A stretch of DNA of 37,148 bases from Acidimicrobiia bacterium (GTDB lineage: Bacteria; Actinomycetota; Acidimicrobiia; Acidimicrobiales; Bin134): positions 1 through 37,148 of the forward strand of contig JAJECA010000014.1 of the NCBI GenBank assembly GCA_022822265.1, written 5' to 3'. Each line of letters opens with the position of its first letter. Positions within the stretch are counted from its first letter, which is position 1. Positions 25,149 through 32,170 of the stretch are shown here, in pieces. A model generated the notes under the pieces. It saw nothing but the letters and a program-made list of their open reading frames with translations, had not been told where the DNA came from and did no database searches. The position numbers were made by a program, and so were the translations under genes.

Positions 25149-25790
25149 ATGACTGAGCCAATCACCTTCTACTTCGACCCGCTTTGACCATGGTGCTGGC
25201 AGACAGCCCGTTGGGTTCGTCAGATCGAAGACGCCGGTGAGGTGAGCGTGACCTGGGGTTTGTTCTCGTTGGCCATCGTCAACTTCGACAAGCCCATGGA
25301 CGAGTTCGACCCCGATCGAGGGGTGGGGGTGCGCTCGCTGCGTACCGCGGTGAAGGCCCGCGAGGTGGGCGGAAACGACGGCATCGGTGCCTACTACCAG
25401 GCCATTGGCCACCGGGCGTTCGACTTGGTGGAGTCGGTGGACGAACTCGACACCATCCGGGCCGCCGCGGTGGACGCCGGCTTCGACGCCAGCCTGGTGG
25501 ACGATGCCCTGGCCGACGACAGCACCTGGGAGACCCTGAATTCCGAGCACACCATCTTGTGCGATGAGACCCGCAGCTTCGGCGTGCCCACCATCCGCCT
25601 CGACGGCGGCCAAGGCCCGGCCCTGTTCGGCCCAGTGATCAGCAACCCGGCCGAGACAACCGAAGAGGCGGTGGAGCTGTGGCGCCATGTGCGGTGGCTG
25701 ACCGCCTACGACAACTTCGCCGAGCTCAAGCGCGACCGCCTGCCGCCCGATCTGGAGGCCTACAAGCGAAGGTATGGCGACGACGGCTGA
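25149..25790 (+). CDS. Candidate selenoprotein: DsbA-fold thiol oxidoreductase of the Rv2466c type (Sec-Pro-Trp-Cys)
   Basis: Reading from ATG 25149 through an in-frame TGA at 25185-25187 gives 213 residues. The first twelve are MTEPITFYFDPL; the TGA is codon 13 and is followed by PWCWQTARWVRQ. In Mycobacterium tuberculosis Rv2466c, a mycothiol-dependent nitroreductase, the same stretch reads FDPLCPWCW, so TGA stands exactly for the first catalytic Cys, with Cys16 as the resolving partner. The rest matches that family: SLAIVN, the cis-Pro loop GVPT (Pro147), LFGPVIS, and a C-terminal FAELKRDR. A SECIS-like hairpin follows (25202-25221). A 182-residue frame starting at GTG 25242 would lose the active site. 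A nonsense mutation is the alternative, but the frame beyond is intact. Confidence 0.8.
25202..25221 (+). promoter_or_regulatory. SECIS-like stem-loop downstream of the TGA codon
   Basis: GACAGCCC (25202-25209) pairs with GGGTT-C-GTC (25213-25221) to give an 8-base-pair stem with one bulged C (25218), one G-U pair and a 3-base loop, GTT. The loop begins 22 bases after the TGA and its first base is G. Bacterial SECIS elements known for SelB binding have an apical loop roughly 16-37 bases from the UGA with a G among its first two bases, so geometry and sequence fit. A competing small hairpin (GCTG/CAGC) exists just upstream. Confidence 0.6.
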
Positions 25791-26280
25791 CGCTGTCGCC
25801 GAATCGACTGCCCCTCGATCCGGGGCGCATCGTCCCCTTTGGCGTAGGCGGGGGGCCAGGTGGTTCGCCGCCGCGGTGGTGGTCGCCCAACTGGCGCTGG
25901 TGGCCAACGGCTACCGGGATGCGCACAACTACTTCGCCTTCCAGCCGTTCAATGAGTCGAGCACCTATGCGGTGGAGCTGGTGCGGGTGCTGGACGACGG
26001 CCAGCGAGTGGCGGTGCCCAACGGCCGCTGGGAGGGCTACGACTGGAACGAGCTGATCGGGTGGGGGCCGCTGCGGTCCCCCTGGCGCCAGCGCCACGCC
26101 TTCTCCGGGGTGGACGCGGTGGTGGACTTTTTGGATCACGCCCTGGACTGGATGGCCGACAACACCCCCGGTGACACCGAAACCCGCTACTGGGAGGCCA
26201 CCGTCACCTACTACCGCAACGCCCGCGGCCCCAATGTCACGGTGATCCGCAGCCACGACCGAGAGTTGGGCGGCCCGTGA
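25774..26280 (+). CDS. Small membrane protein of unknown function
   Basis: A 168-residue protein with a basic N-terminus (RPLWRRRGARW) and one hydrophobic helix at about residues 30-46 (WFAAAVVVAQLALVANGY). The remaining 120 residues probably lie outside and contain FNESSTYAVELVRVLDDG and ETRYWEATVTYYRN. No family is recognised. Its start lies within the last 17 bases of the selenoprotein gene and its end overlaps the HTTM gene (GTGA), which makes it a likely partner of the HTTM protein; the soluble part may serve as an accessory domain to it. Confidence 0.7.
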   Translation: MATTADAVAESTAPRSGAHRPLWRRRGARWFAAAVVVAQLALVANGYRDAHNYFAFQPFNESSTYAVELVRVLDDGQRVAVPNGRWEGYDWNELIGWGPLRSPWRQRHAFSGVDAVVDFLDHALDWMADNTPGDTETRYWEATVTYYRNARGPNVTVIRSHDRELGGP

Positions 26281-27356
26281 CGGCCACGACGTCTTCGGCT
26301 TCGGCGACCCATTGGCGGGAGCGGTTCCACCGGTGGCTGAGCGAGGTGTTCGACCAGCCCGCCAGCGTGCGGGGCGCAGCCGTGCTGCGCATCGTGCTGG
26401 GTCCGTGCGTGATCTGGCACCTGCGGCCGTTTCTGGCCGACGCGCTCGACGGCATCACCTACCACGACCGCTTCCAGCAGCCGTGGTGGGCCTGGTATCC
26501 CAATGCGCCCGAAGGGCTGTATGTGGCGCTGTTGTGGATCGGGGTGGCCGCCGCGGTGCTGATGACGGTGGGCTGGTGGTCGCGCCCCGCCTCCTGGGCC
26601 GCCTTCGCAGTGGTGGCCTACAACCTCTTCTTGTCGCAGACCCACTTCCACCACAATCGGGCGCTCCTGGTGATCCTTCTGGCCGGGGTGGCCCTGTGCG
26701 ACAACGGCCGGGCGCTGTCGCTGGACGCCCTTCGCCGACCGCCGCCCGATGACCGGGCCTTGGTGTGGCCGATATGGCTGCTTCGGTTCGAGGCGGCGGT
26801 CGTCTACTTCGCCTCGGGGTTCTCCAAGCTGATCGACCCCGACTGGGTGGGCGGGCGAGTGCTCCACGACCGCACCGTCCGCTACCAGCACGAAGTGCGC
26901 GACGCCCTGGGCGACACGCTGGCCGACCCGGTGCTGGAGGTGGTCACCGCTCGGGCGTTCCACTGGGTGCTGTCGCCGGCCGCGGTGGCCACCGAGCTGT
27001 TCATCGCCTTCGGTCTGTGGTTCCGCCGCACCCGGTTGGTGGCGGTGTGGGTGGCGGTGGCCTTCCACGTGGGCATCGAGGTGACCTCCCACGTGCAGGT
27101 ATTCAGCGTGATCGCCATCGGCGCCCTGGCCCTGTGGGCGGTTCCGTCCACCCGCGACCGCACCCTGGTCACCCCTAGCCGCTGGGTGGGGTGGCTGGAC
27201 TGGATGGCCCGGTTCGACATCACCGTGGCACCGGGGGCATCGTGGTGCATGGTGGATCGCGACGGCACCGTGCTGGAGGGGCGAGAGGCCCGCCAGTTCG
27301 TGCGGACCCGGCTGCCGGCCACCTTCCTGTTCTCCCGGTTCTGGCGGTACCGGTGA
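26277..27356 (+). CDS. HTTM (vitamin K-dependent gamma-carboxylase-like) membrane protein
   Basis: A 359-residue polytopic protein. Its first part (SVRGAAVLRIVLGPCVIWHLRPF, YPNAPEGLYVALLWIG, HHNRALLVILLAGVALCDN) and the middle AAVVYFASGFSKLIDPDWVGG fit the HTTM domain, the horizontally transferred transmembrane domain shared with vitamin K-dependent gamma-carboxylase. Bacterial members are mostly of unknown reaction; they are often found with thiol-disulfide oxidoreductases, which makes the selenoprotein just upstream noteworthy. The start is GTG at 26277 with a 4-base overlap to the preceding gene. The end overlaps the next gene in the same way. Confidence 0.82.
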   Translation: MTATTSSASATHWRERFHRWLSEVFDQPASVRGAAVLRIVLGPCVIWHLRPFLADALDGITYHDRFQQPWWAWYPNAPEGLYVALLWIGVAAAVLMTVGWWSRPASWAAFAVVAYNLFLSQTHFHHNRALLVILLAGVALCDNGRALSLDALRRPPPDDRALVWPIWLLRFEAAVVYFASGFSKLIDPDWVGGRVLHDRTVRYQHEVRDALGDTLADPVLEVVTARAFHWVLSPAAVATELFIAFGLWFRRTRLVAVWVAVAFHVGIEVTSHVQVFSVIAIGALALWAVPSTRDRTLVTPSRWVGWLDWMARFDITVAPGASWCMVDRDGTVLEGREARQFVRTRLPATFLFSRFWRYR

Positions 27357-28537
27357 GCGCTCTCGGTCGGGTACGGCGGCTCTGGTCTGGTCGAGCCTCG
27401 CGTCGGCTCATCGCCTGGGCGGTGGCGTGGGTGGTTATCGCCGGTTTGTTGCGGGTGACCCTGGCCGCACCCGAGGTGTGCCCGGAATACTCCCCCGGCG
27501 ACGGACAAACCGCCATCGACGCCGGAGCCGACTGGATCGTCCGCACCCAGGAGCCAAATGGGCGCTACCTGTACGAGTACGACCGGCGCACCGAGTCGGC
27601 AGTGCCGGGGTACAACCTGGTCCGCCACGCCGGGGGCACCATGTCGCTCTACCAGCTGGCCATCGCCCAGCAGGGCCAAAACCACCAGGTTGTGGAGGCC
27701 GCCGACCGGGGCATGAACTACTTATTGGAGCGGGCGGTGGACACCGGCAATGGGGGCATGGGACCGGCGCTGTCGCCCCGAGGGCCGGTGAAAACGGGGA
27801 CGGCATCGCTGACGCTGGTGTCGCTGGCCCATCGGCGCATCCTCACCGGGGATGAGCGCTTTGACGGCGAGATGCGGGCGCTAGGACGGTTCCTGATGGG
27901 CCAGCAGCTGCCCGACGGGGGGATGCTCAACTTCTGGGATCCCAAGACGGGCGCACCGGTGCCCGGAGAGCGGTCCCGGTTCGCCACCGGGGAGGCCGCC
28001 TGGGGCCTGGCCCTGATGCACGAGGCCTTCCCCGGCGAGGGCTGGGACGCCCCGGTGTGGGCCATCATGGACTACCTGGCCACCGAGCGCGACGAGCTGG
28101 AAGAGCTGTGGCCCCCGCCGTGGCCCGACCAGTGGGCGGCCTACACCCTGGGCGAGATGGCCGAGTGGGGCCTGGAAGACCACCACCTGGAATACGCCCA
28201 GCGCTTGGCCGGCCGGTTCAGCCAGATGATCCGCTGGGACGCCCAGCGAGAGGGCGTGGCCAAGGTCTCCCATCTGCCCATGCCCCGCGGCGGTGGCTAC
28301 GGGACCATCCTGGAGGGCCTGGGCGCGCTGGAGTGGCTGTGGCTCAACGAGCCCCGGCTGGCCGACGCCCCGCTGCGAGATCGGCTGGAGTGCGGGGCAG
28401 CCCGCCTGGCCGAAGCCCAAGCCGCCGACGGCGCTTGGTACTACGACGACCTAACCAGGGTGGACGACCAGCAGCACGCCGTCTCCGGCATATTGCTGGC
28501 CGACGTCAGTTTCAATCTCGGAGGAAACAAGCCATGA
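27353..28537 (+). CDS. Membrane-anchored alpha/alpha-toroid protein (terpenoid cyclase-like fold)
   Basis: A 394-residue protein with one N-terminal anchor (LIAWAVAWVVIAGLLRVTLAA) and a large outer domain made of repeated helix pairs: DAGADWIVRTQEPNGRYLYEY, GGTMSLYQLAIAQQ, TASLTLVSLAHRRI, RFLMGQQLPDGGMLNF, TGEAAWGLALMHEAF and CGAARLAEAQAADGAWYYDD. The recurring QxxDG pattern resembles squalene-cyclase/prenyltransferase repeats or related toroidal enzymes. No catalytic motif is identified. GTG at 27353 overlaps the HTTM stop by 4 bases. A longer frame from 27191 lies within the HTTM gene and is rejected. Confidence 0.72.
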   Translation: MSALGRVRRLWSGRASRRLIAWAVAWVVIAGLLRVTLAAPEVCPEYSPGDGQTAIDAGADWIVRTQEPNGRYLYEYDRRTESAVPGYNLVRHAGGTMSLYQLAIAQQGQNHQVVEAADRGMNYLLERAVDTGNGGMGPALSPRGPVKTGTASLTLVSLAHRRILTGDERFDGEMRALGRFLMGQQLPDGGMLNFWDPKTGAPVPGERSRFATGEAAWGLALMHEAFPGEGWDAPVWAIMDYLATERDELEELWPPPWPDQWAAYTLGEMAEWGLEDHHLEYAQRLAGRFSQMIRWDAQREGVAKVSHLPMPRGGGYGTILEGLGALEWLWLNEPRLADAPLRDRLECGAARLAEAQAADGAWYYDDLTRVDDQQHAVSGILLADVSFNLGGNKP

Positions 28538-28554
28538 AAGCAGGAACACCATGA
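28534..28554 (+). CDS. Mini-ORF 1 of a start-stop relay
   Basis: A six-codon frame (MKAGTP) begins with an ATG that overlaps the stop of the toroid gene (ATGA) and has GGAGG 9 bases upstream (28520-28524). Its stop overlaps the ATG of mini-ORF 2. It is too short to act as a protein; it may re-initiate ribosomes. Confidence 0.45.
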   Translation: MKAGTP

Positions 28555-28632
28555 GCGGGCTCGGGTTGCCATCAACCGATTCGATTGACAAGGCCAAAGC
28601 TACGAAAGGGCGGCTGCCATGAGCGGGCTCGG
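28549..28632 (+). repeat. Duplicated translation start, 16-base direct repeat
   Basis: CCATGAGCGGGCTCGG occurs at 28549-28564 and again at 28617-28632, a period of 68 bases. Both copies contain an ATG with an overlapping stop from the previous frame. The spacing is not a multiple of three. Confidence 0.8.
28551..28622 (+). CDS. Mini-ORF 2 of a start-stop relay
   Basis: A 23-codon frame (starts MSGLGLPSTDSIDKAK) begins at the stop of mini-ORF 1 and has an AGGA 5 bases upstream. Its TGA overlaps the ATG of the membrane protein at 28619 (ATGA). Its first five residues, MSGLG, are the same as those of that protein although the reading frames differ. Either a coupling leader peptide or the remnant of a duplicated gene start. 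Confidence 0.45.
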   Translation: MSGLGLPSTDSIDKAKATKGRLP

Positions 28633-29170
28633 ACCGGTGATGTTGATGGTGCTGGCCGCGGCCAACCCGGCCGCGGGCGCGCTGAGCGTGGCCTGGCGAC
28701 CCTCCAACCGTGATCAGTGGCGTCCCCGGGTGGCGCTGGCCGTCGCCGCAGCGGTGGGCGCGTTGTGGGTGATCGCCGCGCTGGCCGATCCAATCCTCGA
28801 CGGCCTGTCGGTTACAACCGGCACCTGGCGTTTGGCCACCGCCGTGCCCTTCGCCCTTGCCGGACTGTGGTGGATGGTGTGGCCCGACCACCCAATCCAC
28901 GACGAGCCCCGGGCCGGAACCCAGGTAGCGCTCATCGCCCTCACCGTGTTGTTCACCCCCCAACTAGTAGCCGTAGTCCTGGCCACCGCGGCCCACGACG
29001 GCACCCTGCGCACCATGGCCGGCGTAGTCCTAGCCGCCACCCTCACCGCCGCCCTCCTCTGGTTCCGAGCCGTCCCCACCCCCCTGCTCTCAGTGATCGC
29101 TCGCCTCCTAGGCGGCATCGCCGTAGTCCTAGCCATAGCCCTAGGAGTAGACGGCACCCAAACCCTCTGA
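28619..29170 (+). CDS. Polytopic membrane protein of unknown function
   Basis: A 183-residue protein with about five to six hydrophobic segments: GPVMLMVLAAANPAAGALSV, VALAVAAAVGALWVIAAL, LATAVPFALAGLWWMVW, VALIALTVLFTPQLVAVVL, MAGVVLAATLTAALLWF and LLGGIAVVLAIALGV. The N-terminal Ala-Ala-Asn-Pro-Ala-Ala-Gly motif recalls MarC- or LysE-like membrane families, but the similarity is too short to assign. It is the last gene of the coupled run that starts with the selenoprotein. Codons for Ala and Leu dominate. Confidence 0.7.
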   Translation: MSGLGPVMLMVLAAANPAAGALSVAWRPSNRDQWRPRVALAVAAAVGALWVIAALADPILDGLSVTTGTWRLATAVPFALAGLWWMVWPDHPIHDEPRAGTQVALIALTVLFTPQLVAVVLATAAHDGTLRTMAGVVLAATLTAALLWFRAVPTPLLSVIARLLGGIAVVLAIALGVDGTQTL

Positions 29171-29190
29171 TGACCGCCTAGAGCCAGACT

Positions 29191-29679
29191 TCAGCTTCGG
29201 CGAATCTCCTGGAGACCGTCGATTGGGGTCCAGGTCTCGATCACCAGTTCTTGTCCCTCGACGCGTGTGAGGGTGGCCCGGGTGATGTGGGCGGTGAACA
29301 GAACCATGATGTCGGGGTTGTCGATAGGAAAGCGGTGGCCGGCAATGAACTTGTCCACCTCGGCGGGGGTGGTCGACACGGCTTGCCCGTCGATGCGGGC
29401 ATCGCCGAGCAGCAGCTCCTCGGTGTCCGGCGAACTGTGCAGCGAGAATCTCGGGTCGCGGCGCAGGTCCGTAGCTTTGAGCGAGTCCGGGCTCATGCCT
29501 AGCCATAAGTGCCCGTCGCGAATCGGCGCCTCCATCCCCGACAGCCGCGGCGACCCATCCCGACGCAGCGTCGCCATCACCGCATGCATATGGCTCTCAA
29601 ACCGCAACCGAATCCGCTCGGCCAGGTCAGGGGCCTGCCCCTCAAACTGTCCCCAAATGACCGCTGTCGAATTGCTCAC
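29191..29679 (-). CDS. Pyridoxamine 5'-phosphate oxidase-fold (PPOX) protein
   Basis: About 162 residues with the split-barrel flavin/F420 fold: HAVMATLRRDGSPRLSGMEAP, DGHLWLGMSPDSLKATDLRRD and PRFSLHSSP. Actinobacterial members commonly bind F420, FMN or haem; which one applies here is not evident. GTG at 29679 is chosen because it puts the conserved TAVIWGQFEGQAPDLAERI segment at the N-terminus and avoids overlap with the DUF433 gene; an ATG at 29718 would add 13 residues and overlap that gene by 26 bases. No strong ribosome site distinguishes them. Confidence 0.82.
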   Translation of the reverse strand: MSNSTAVIWGQFEGQAPDLAERIRLRFESHMHAVMATLRRDGSPRLSGMEAPIRDGHLWLGMSPDSLKATDLRRDPRFSLHSSPDTEELLLGDARIDGQAVSTTPAEVDKFIAGHRFPIDNPDIMVLFTAHITRATLTRVEGQELVIETWTPIDGLQEIRRS

Positions 29680-29692
29680 TGGTGTAGCGGGC

Positions 29693-29890
29693 TCAACCGG
29701 CAACAGCGGCGAGGACATGCTCCTCGCTCAACTCGGGGAAGTCACCAACTATCTCCGACGGCGTCATACCCGCTGCCAGATAATCCAGCACGTCATCGAC
29801 CGCTATCCGCGTGCCAATGAAGCAGGGCTTGCCGCTGCGGACACCAGCCCTCGTCTCAATCATCGTGGTGAGCTCCACAGAAAGAAGCAT
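29693..29890 (-). CDS. DUF433 antitoxin-like protein, orphan
   Basis: A protein of about 65 residues containing VRSGKPCFIGTRIAVDDVLD and YLAAGMTPSEIVGDFPELSEEHV, the DUF433 pattern of a winged-helix DNA-binding protein that usually serves as antitoxin to a DUF5615 PIN-like toxin. ATG at 29890 gives the family length; ATG at 29863, with GGAG about 9 bases upstream, would give 56-57 residues. The toxin gene that normally follows is absent: the PPOX gene lies there instead, and the C-terminus ends early (LAAVAG). It may be a leftover of a larger element. Confidence 0.75.
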   Translation of the reverse strand: MLLSVELTTMIETRAGVRSGKPCFIGTRIAVDDVLDYLAAGMTPSEIVGDFPELSEEHVLAAVAG

Positions 29891-30000
29891 ATTCAGCAGG
29901 CCAAATGCAACGAAGCGACATCTTTTGCCTCTGGCCATCTCAGCTCTGGCGATTCTCTCAGAGGCCTCAGGGTAGCCCCGGTACAAGGACTTTTATCCCC

Positions 30001-30042
30001 TCAAACTCCACTTTGCAGCGATTTCAAACTCCACTTTGCAGC
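30001..30042. repeat. Two perfect 19-base direct repeats, 23-base period
   Basis: TCAAACTCCACTTTGCAGC occurs at 30001-30019 and 30024-30042, separated by four bases. The pair lies between the toxin gene and the DUF433 gene, about 110 bases upstream of the latter. Two helical turns between copies would suit a DNA-binding protein site. Confidence 0.8.
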
Positions 30043-30045
30043 CAG

Positions 30046-30348
30046 TTAGGGCAGGATGCTGTGGTCTCCGACTCGGTGCCACACGATGTGGCGTTTGCCT
30101 TCGATCACTGGGCGGCCCATTGAGAACGTCGCCCGACCGTCTGGGGCCCAGGTCATCTCGAATAGCCCTGGCTGTCCCTGCACTTTTTTGATGCGAAGAG
30201 AAGCCCGAAACCTCTCACGCGGGTCTTTTTCCATCGCCAGCAAATCTTCGACGAACTCTTCACGCTTACGGTCGAAACTGTCCTGCTGCCGGTGCGTCAA
30301 GCTCTCGTAGTCGCGAATGAACGCGCGGGTCTCGTCATGAGTCGGCAC
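30046..30348 (-). CDS. RelE/ParE-like toxin
   Basis: A 100-residue basic protein. The first half is helical (RAFIRDYESLTHRQQDSFDRK, EEFVEDLLAMEKDP) and the second half is the beta-sheet core of RelE-type proteins: IKKVQGQPGLFEMTWAPDG, RATFSMG, then RHIVWHRVGDHSIL. The compact helix-helix-sheet layout and basic residues fit an mRNA interferase, but catalytic residues cannot be assigned. The small gene immediately upstream (30364-30558) is the probable antitoxin; antitoxin first, 15 bases apart, is the usual order. Confidence 0.7.
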   Translation of the reverse strand: MPTHDETRAFIRDYESLTHRQQDSFDRKREEFVEDLLAMEKDPRERFRASLRIKKVQGQPGLFEMTWAPDGRATFSMGRPVIEGKRHIVWHRVGDHSILP

Positions 30349-30363
30349 GGTCTAGGGCGCGAG

Positions 30364-30558
30364 CTAGTCGGTGGCGCGGCCGTTACGGCGTTGCCGAATT
30401 GCCGCTAGAAGCGCTTCGTCACTGTCGTAGCGCACGGCAATCTCGTCCTTGGGCACTTCGAGGCCGCTCTCGACGCTGGCGTCAAGCTCCGCGAGCGTCA
30501 CAGACTGCTCGGTTTCGTCGGAGTCGGTGCCGATCACCGGCACAGCGGTCATGGGCAT
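30364..30558 (-). CDS. Antitoxin-like small acidic protein
   Basis: A protein of 64 residues (or 62 from the second Met at 30552, which has GAGGGG about 8 bases upstream). It is acidic in the N-terminal and middle part (GTDSDETEQSVTLAELDASV) and ends with a helical basic segment LLAAIRQRRNGRATD. No DNA-binding domain is obvious. The call rests on size, acidity and its place directly before the RelE-like gene on the same strand. Confidence 0.6.
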   Translation of the reverse strand: MPMTAVPVIGTDSDETEQSVTLAELDASVESGLEVPKDEIAVRYDSDEALLAAIRQRRNGRATD

Positions 30559-30581
30559 AGCCCCTCTCGGTAGTGCGAACT

Positions 30582-30611
30582 AGCCCTCAGGCTATCCACT
30601 GCACGAGGGCT
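30582..30611. promoter_or_regulatory. Inverted repeat upstream of the toxin-antitoxin pair
   Basis: AGCCCTC at 30582-30588 pairs with GAGGGCT at 30605-30611 around a 16-base spacer, starting 24 bases upstream of the antitoxin start. The position suits an operator for autoregulation of the pair. It could equally be a weak terminator, since TTT follows on the plus strand. Confidence 0.35.
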
Positions 30612-30709
30612 TTCGCACCCACTATCTGAGCGGCGGTTCCGGTCGAATGTGTCACACCTGTCAATAAGGTGGTCCTGTGTAGTTGCAGCGGTCTTTGCAC
30701 GGGTGCCGC

Positions 30710-32158
30710 ATGAGGGTTGGGTGTGTGTTGGCCACGCATTTGCGGGCGAAGGTGGAGATGAGCCGGCATCGCCACCTGGAGGACAGTCCGGTTTTGATCG
30801 TCGACGGCGATCCGTCGGCGGCGAGGACTCTGGTGGTCGACTACTTCCCAGCCGCGGTCGGGGTCAAGGAGGGCATGACCTTGGAGGAGGCGATGTCGCA
30901 CCACGCCGACGCCGTGGTGTTGGACGCCGACGAGCCCTGCTATCGGCAGGCTTTCCGCCGCATGGTGGCCGACCTGCAAGTAATCAGCGACCGGGTGGAG
31001 GCGGCTGATCTGGGCACGGCCTACGTCCGCCTCGACGGGCTGGAGGGGATCTACGGCGGCGAATCGGGCGCGGTCGCCGCGCTCATGGGCGCGCTTCCTG
31101 CCTTCTTGGGCCCCCGCGTCGGGGTGGCCGACACCAAGTTCCCCGCCTTCGTCGCCGCCCGGACCCGCCGGGGACCGGGGGCTTGTGGGACGGGCGACGA
31201 CGTGCGCTCCTTCCTCGCCCCCCACAGCATCGACCTGCTTCCGGTCTCAGCCGCCATGAAGGGCGACCTGCACCGCTTCGGCCTGCACACCATGGGGGCA
31301 GTCGCCTCGGTGAGCGGGCACCTGCTCTCCGACCGGTTCGGCCTCGAGGGCTTGCGGGCGTGGTCGCTGTGCAACGGCATCGACGACAGCCCCGTGGTGC
31401 CGATGCCGTGCGAGGAGCCGGTGGTGGAGCACATCTCGATGGCGCTGCACCCCTCTCTTGAGGCCCTGTTGATGGCGGTGGACACCGTTTTGCTGCGGGC
31501 CTTCGCCCGGCCGGAGGCAAAGGATCGCCTCGCCGGGTCGGCGCACCTGTTGTGCGAGGCGCCGGGCTGGCCGGCGTGGGAGCACAGCGTGCGGTTCAAG
31601 CAGCCCGTCGGGGCGTGGGAGAGGGCCTCGGAACTCATCCGGCACCGGCTGGAGGCCGACCCGCCCCGCCGCCCCGTCGAAGAGGTGACCCTCACCCTGT
31701 CGGACTTCACCGGCGAGTCGGTCGCCCAGCTGACGCTGTTGAAGGACGCCCGACGCGACCGCCTCGGGCGGCTGGTAGAGGCCGACCGACGGCTGCGGCC
31801 GCTGATGAGGGGCGACCACGCCCTGTACCGGATCGCCGGCGTGGCGCCGTGGCATCCGGTGCCGGAGATGCGGTTCCTCCAGATGCCCCTCGACCCGTCG
31901 GCCCAGGACACCATCAGGCCGCTTTTGACGCCGAGGCCGGTGGACGTGCGGGAGAACTCGAAAGGCGAGCCGCGGTCGCTGCGGGCGGGCCGGCGCTGGA
32001 GGAAGGTGGCCCGCATCGACGACCGGTGGACATTCGACTTGTGGTGGCTCCCCAAGCCGGTGGCCCGCTCCTACTACCGGGTAGACCCCGGCGACGGTCG
32101 GCTGATCACCCTGTTCCGGGACCGCTCCGACCACCGCTGGTACCGGCAAAACGCCTGA
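30710..32158 (+). CDS. imuB: ImuB-like inactive Y-family polymerase
   Basis: A 482-residue protein of the Y-family polymerase fold. VLATHLRAKVEM stands at the first catalytic site and YVRLDGLEGIYGGE at the second, so the acidic residues of active Y-family polymerases are not kept, as in ImuB. The HhH region (SIDLLPVSAAMKGDLHRFGL) and little-finger region (LTLSDFTGESVAQLTLL) follow; QLTLL at 340-344 is a candidate beta-clamp motif. The C-terminus RWTFDLWWLPKPVARSYYRV matches ImuB. ImuB acts as adaptor for DnaE2 in error-prone repair. Start 30710 is taken (MRVGCVLATHLR); 30683 is an upstream alternative. dnaE2 follows after 12 bases. Confidence 0.88.
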   Translation: MRVGCVLATHLRAKVEMSRHRHLEDSPVLIVDGDPSAARTLVVDYFPAAVGVKEGMTLEEAMSHHADAVVLDADEPCYRQAFRRMVADLQVISDRVEAADLGTAYVRLDGLEGIYGGESGAVAALMGALPAFLGPRVGVADTKFPAFVAARTRRGPGACGTGDDVRSFLAPHSIDLLPVSAAMKGDLHRFGLHTMGAVASVSGHLLSDRFGLEGLRAWSLCNGIDDSPVVPMPCEEPVVEHISMALHPSLEALLMAVDTVLLRAFARPEAKDRLAGSAHLLCEAPGWPAWEHSVRFKQPVGAWERASELIRHRLEADPPRRPVEEVTLTLSDFTGESVAQLTLLKDARRDRLGRLVEADRRLRPLMRGDHALYRIAGVAPWHPVPEMRFLQMPLDPSAQDTIRPLLTPRPVDVRENSKGEPRSLRAGRRWRKVARIDDRWTFDLWWLPKPVARSYYRVDPGDGRLITLFRDRSDHRWYRQNA

Positions 32159-32170
32159 TCGCTGAATCTG

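Noticed and set aside
25188..25207. Small hairpin GCTG/CAGC as the SECIS element.
   Set aside because: Its loop is only 11 bases from the TGA and the stem has four pairs; the hairpin at 25202-25221 fits the expected spacing better.
25242..25790. A 182-residue gene starting at GTG 25242.
   Set aside because: It begins inside the fold, lacks the first strand and active site, and conserved sequence continues in frame upstream through the TGA to ATG 25149.
27191..27352. Extended N-terminus of the toroid protein.
   Set aside because: The sequence is within the HTTM gene in another frame, is Arg/Gly-rich and precedes a good GTG that overlaps the HTTM stop.
30655..30671. CACCT-N7-AGGTG inverted repeat upstream of imuB as an SOS box.
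   Set aside because: It does not match the actinobacterial LexA consensus and the arms are only five bases long.
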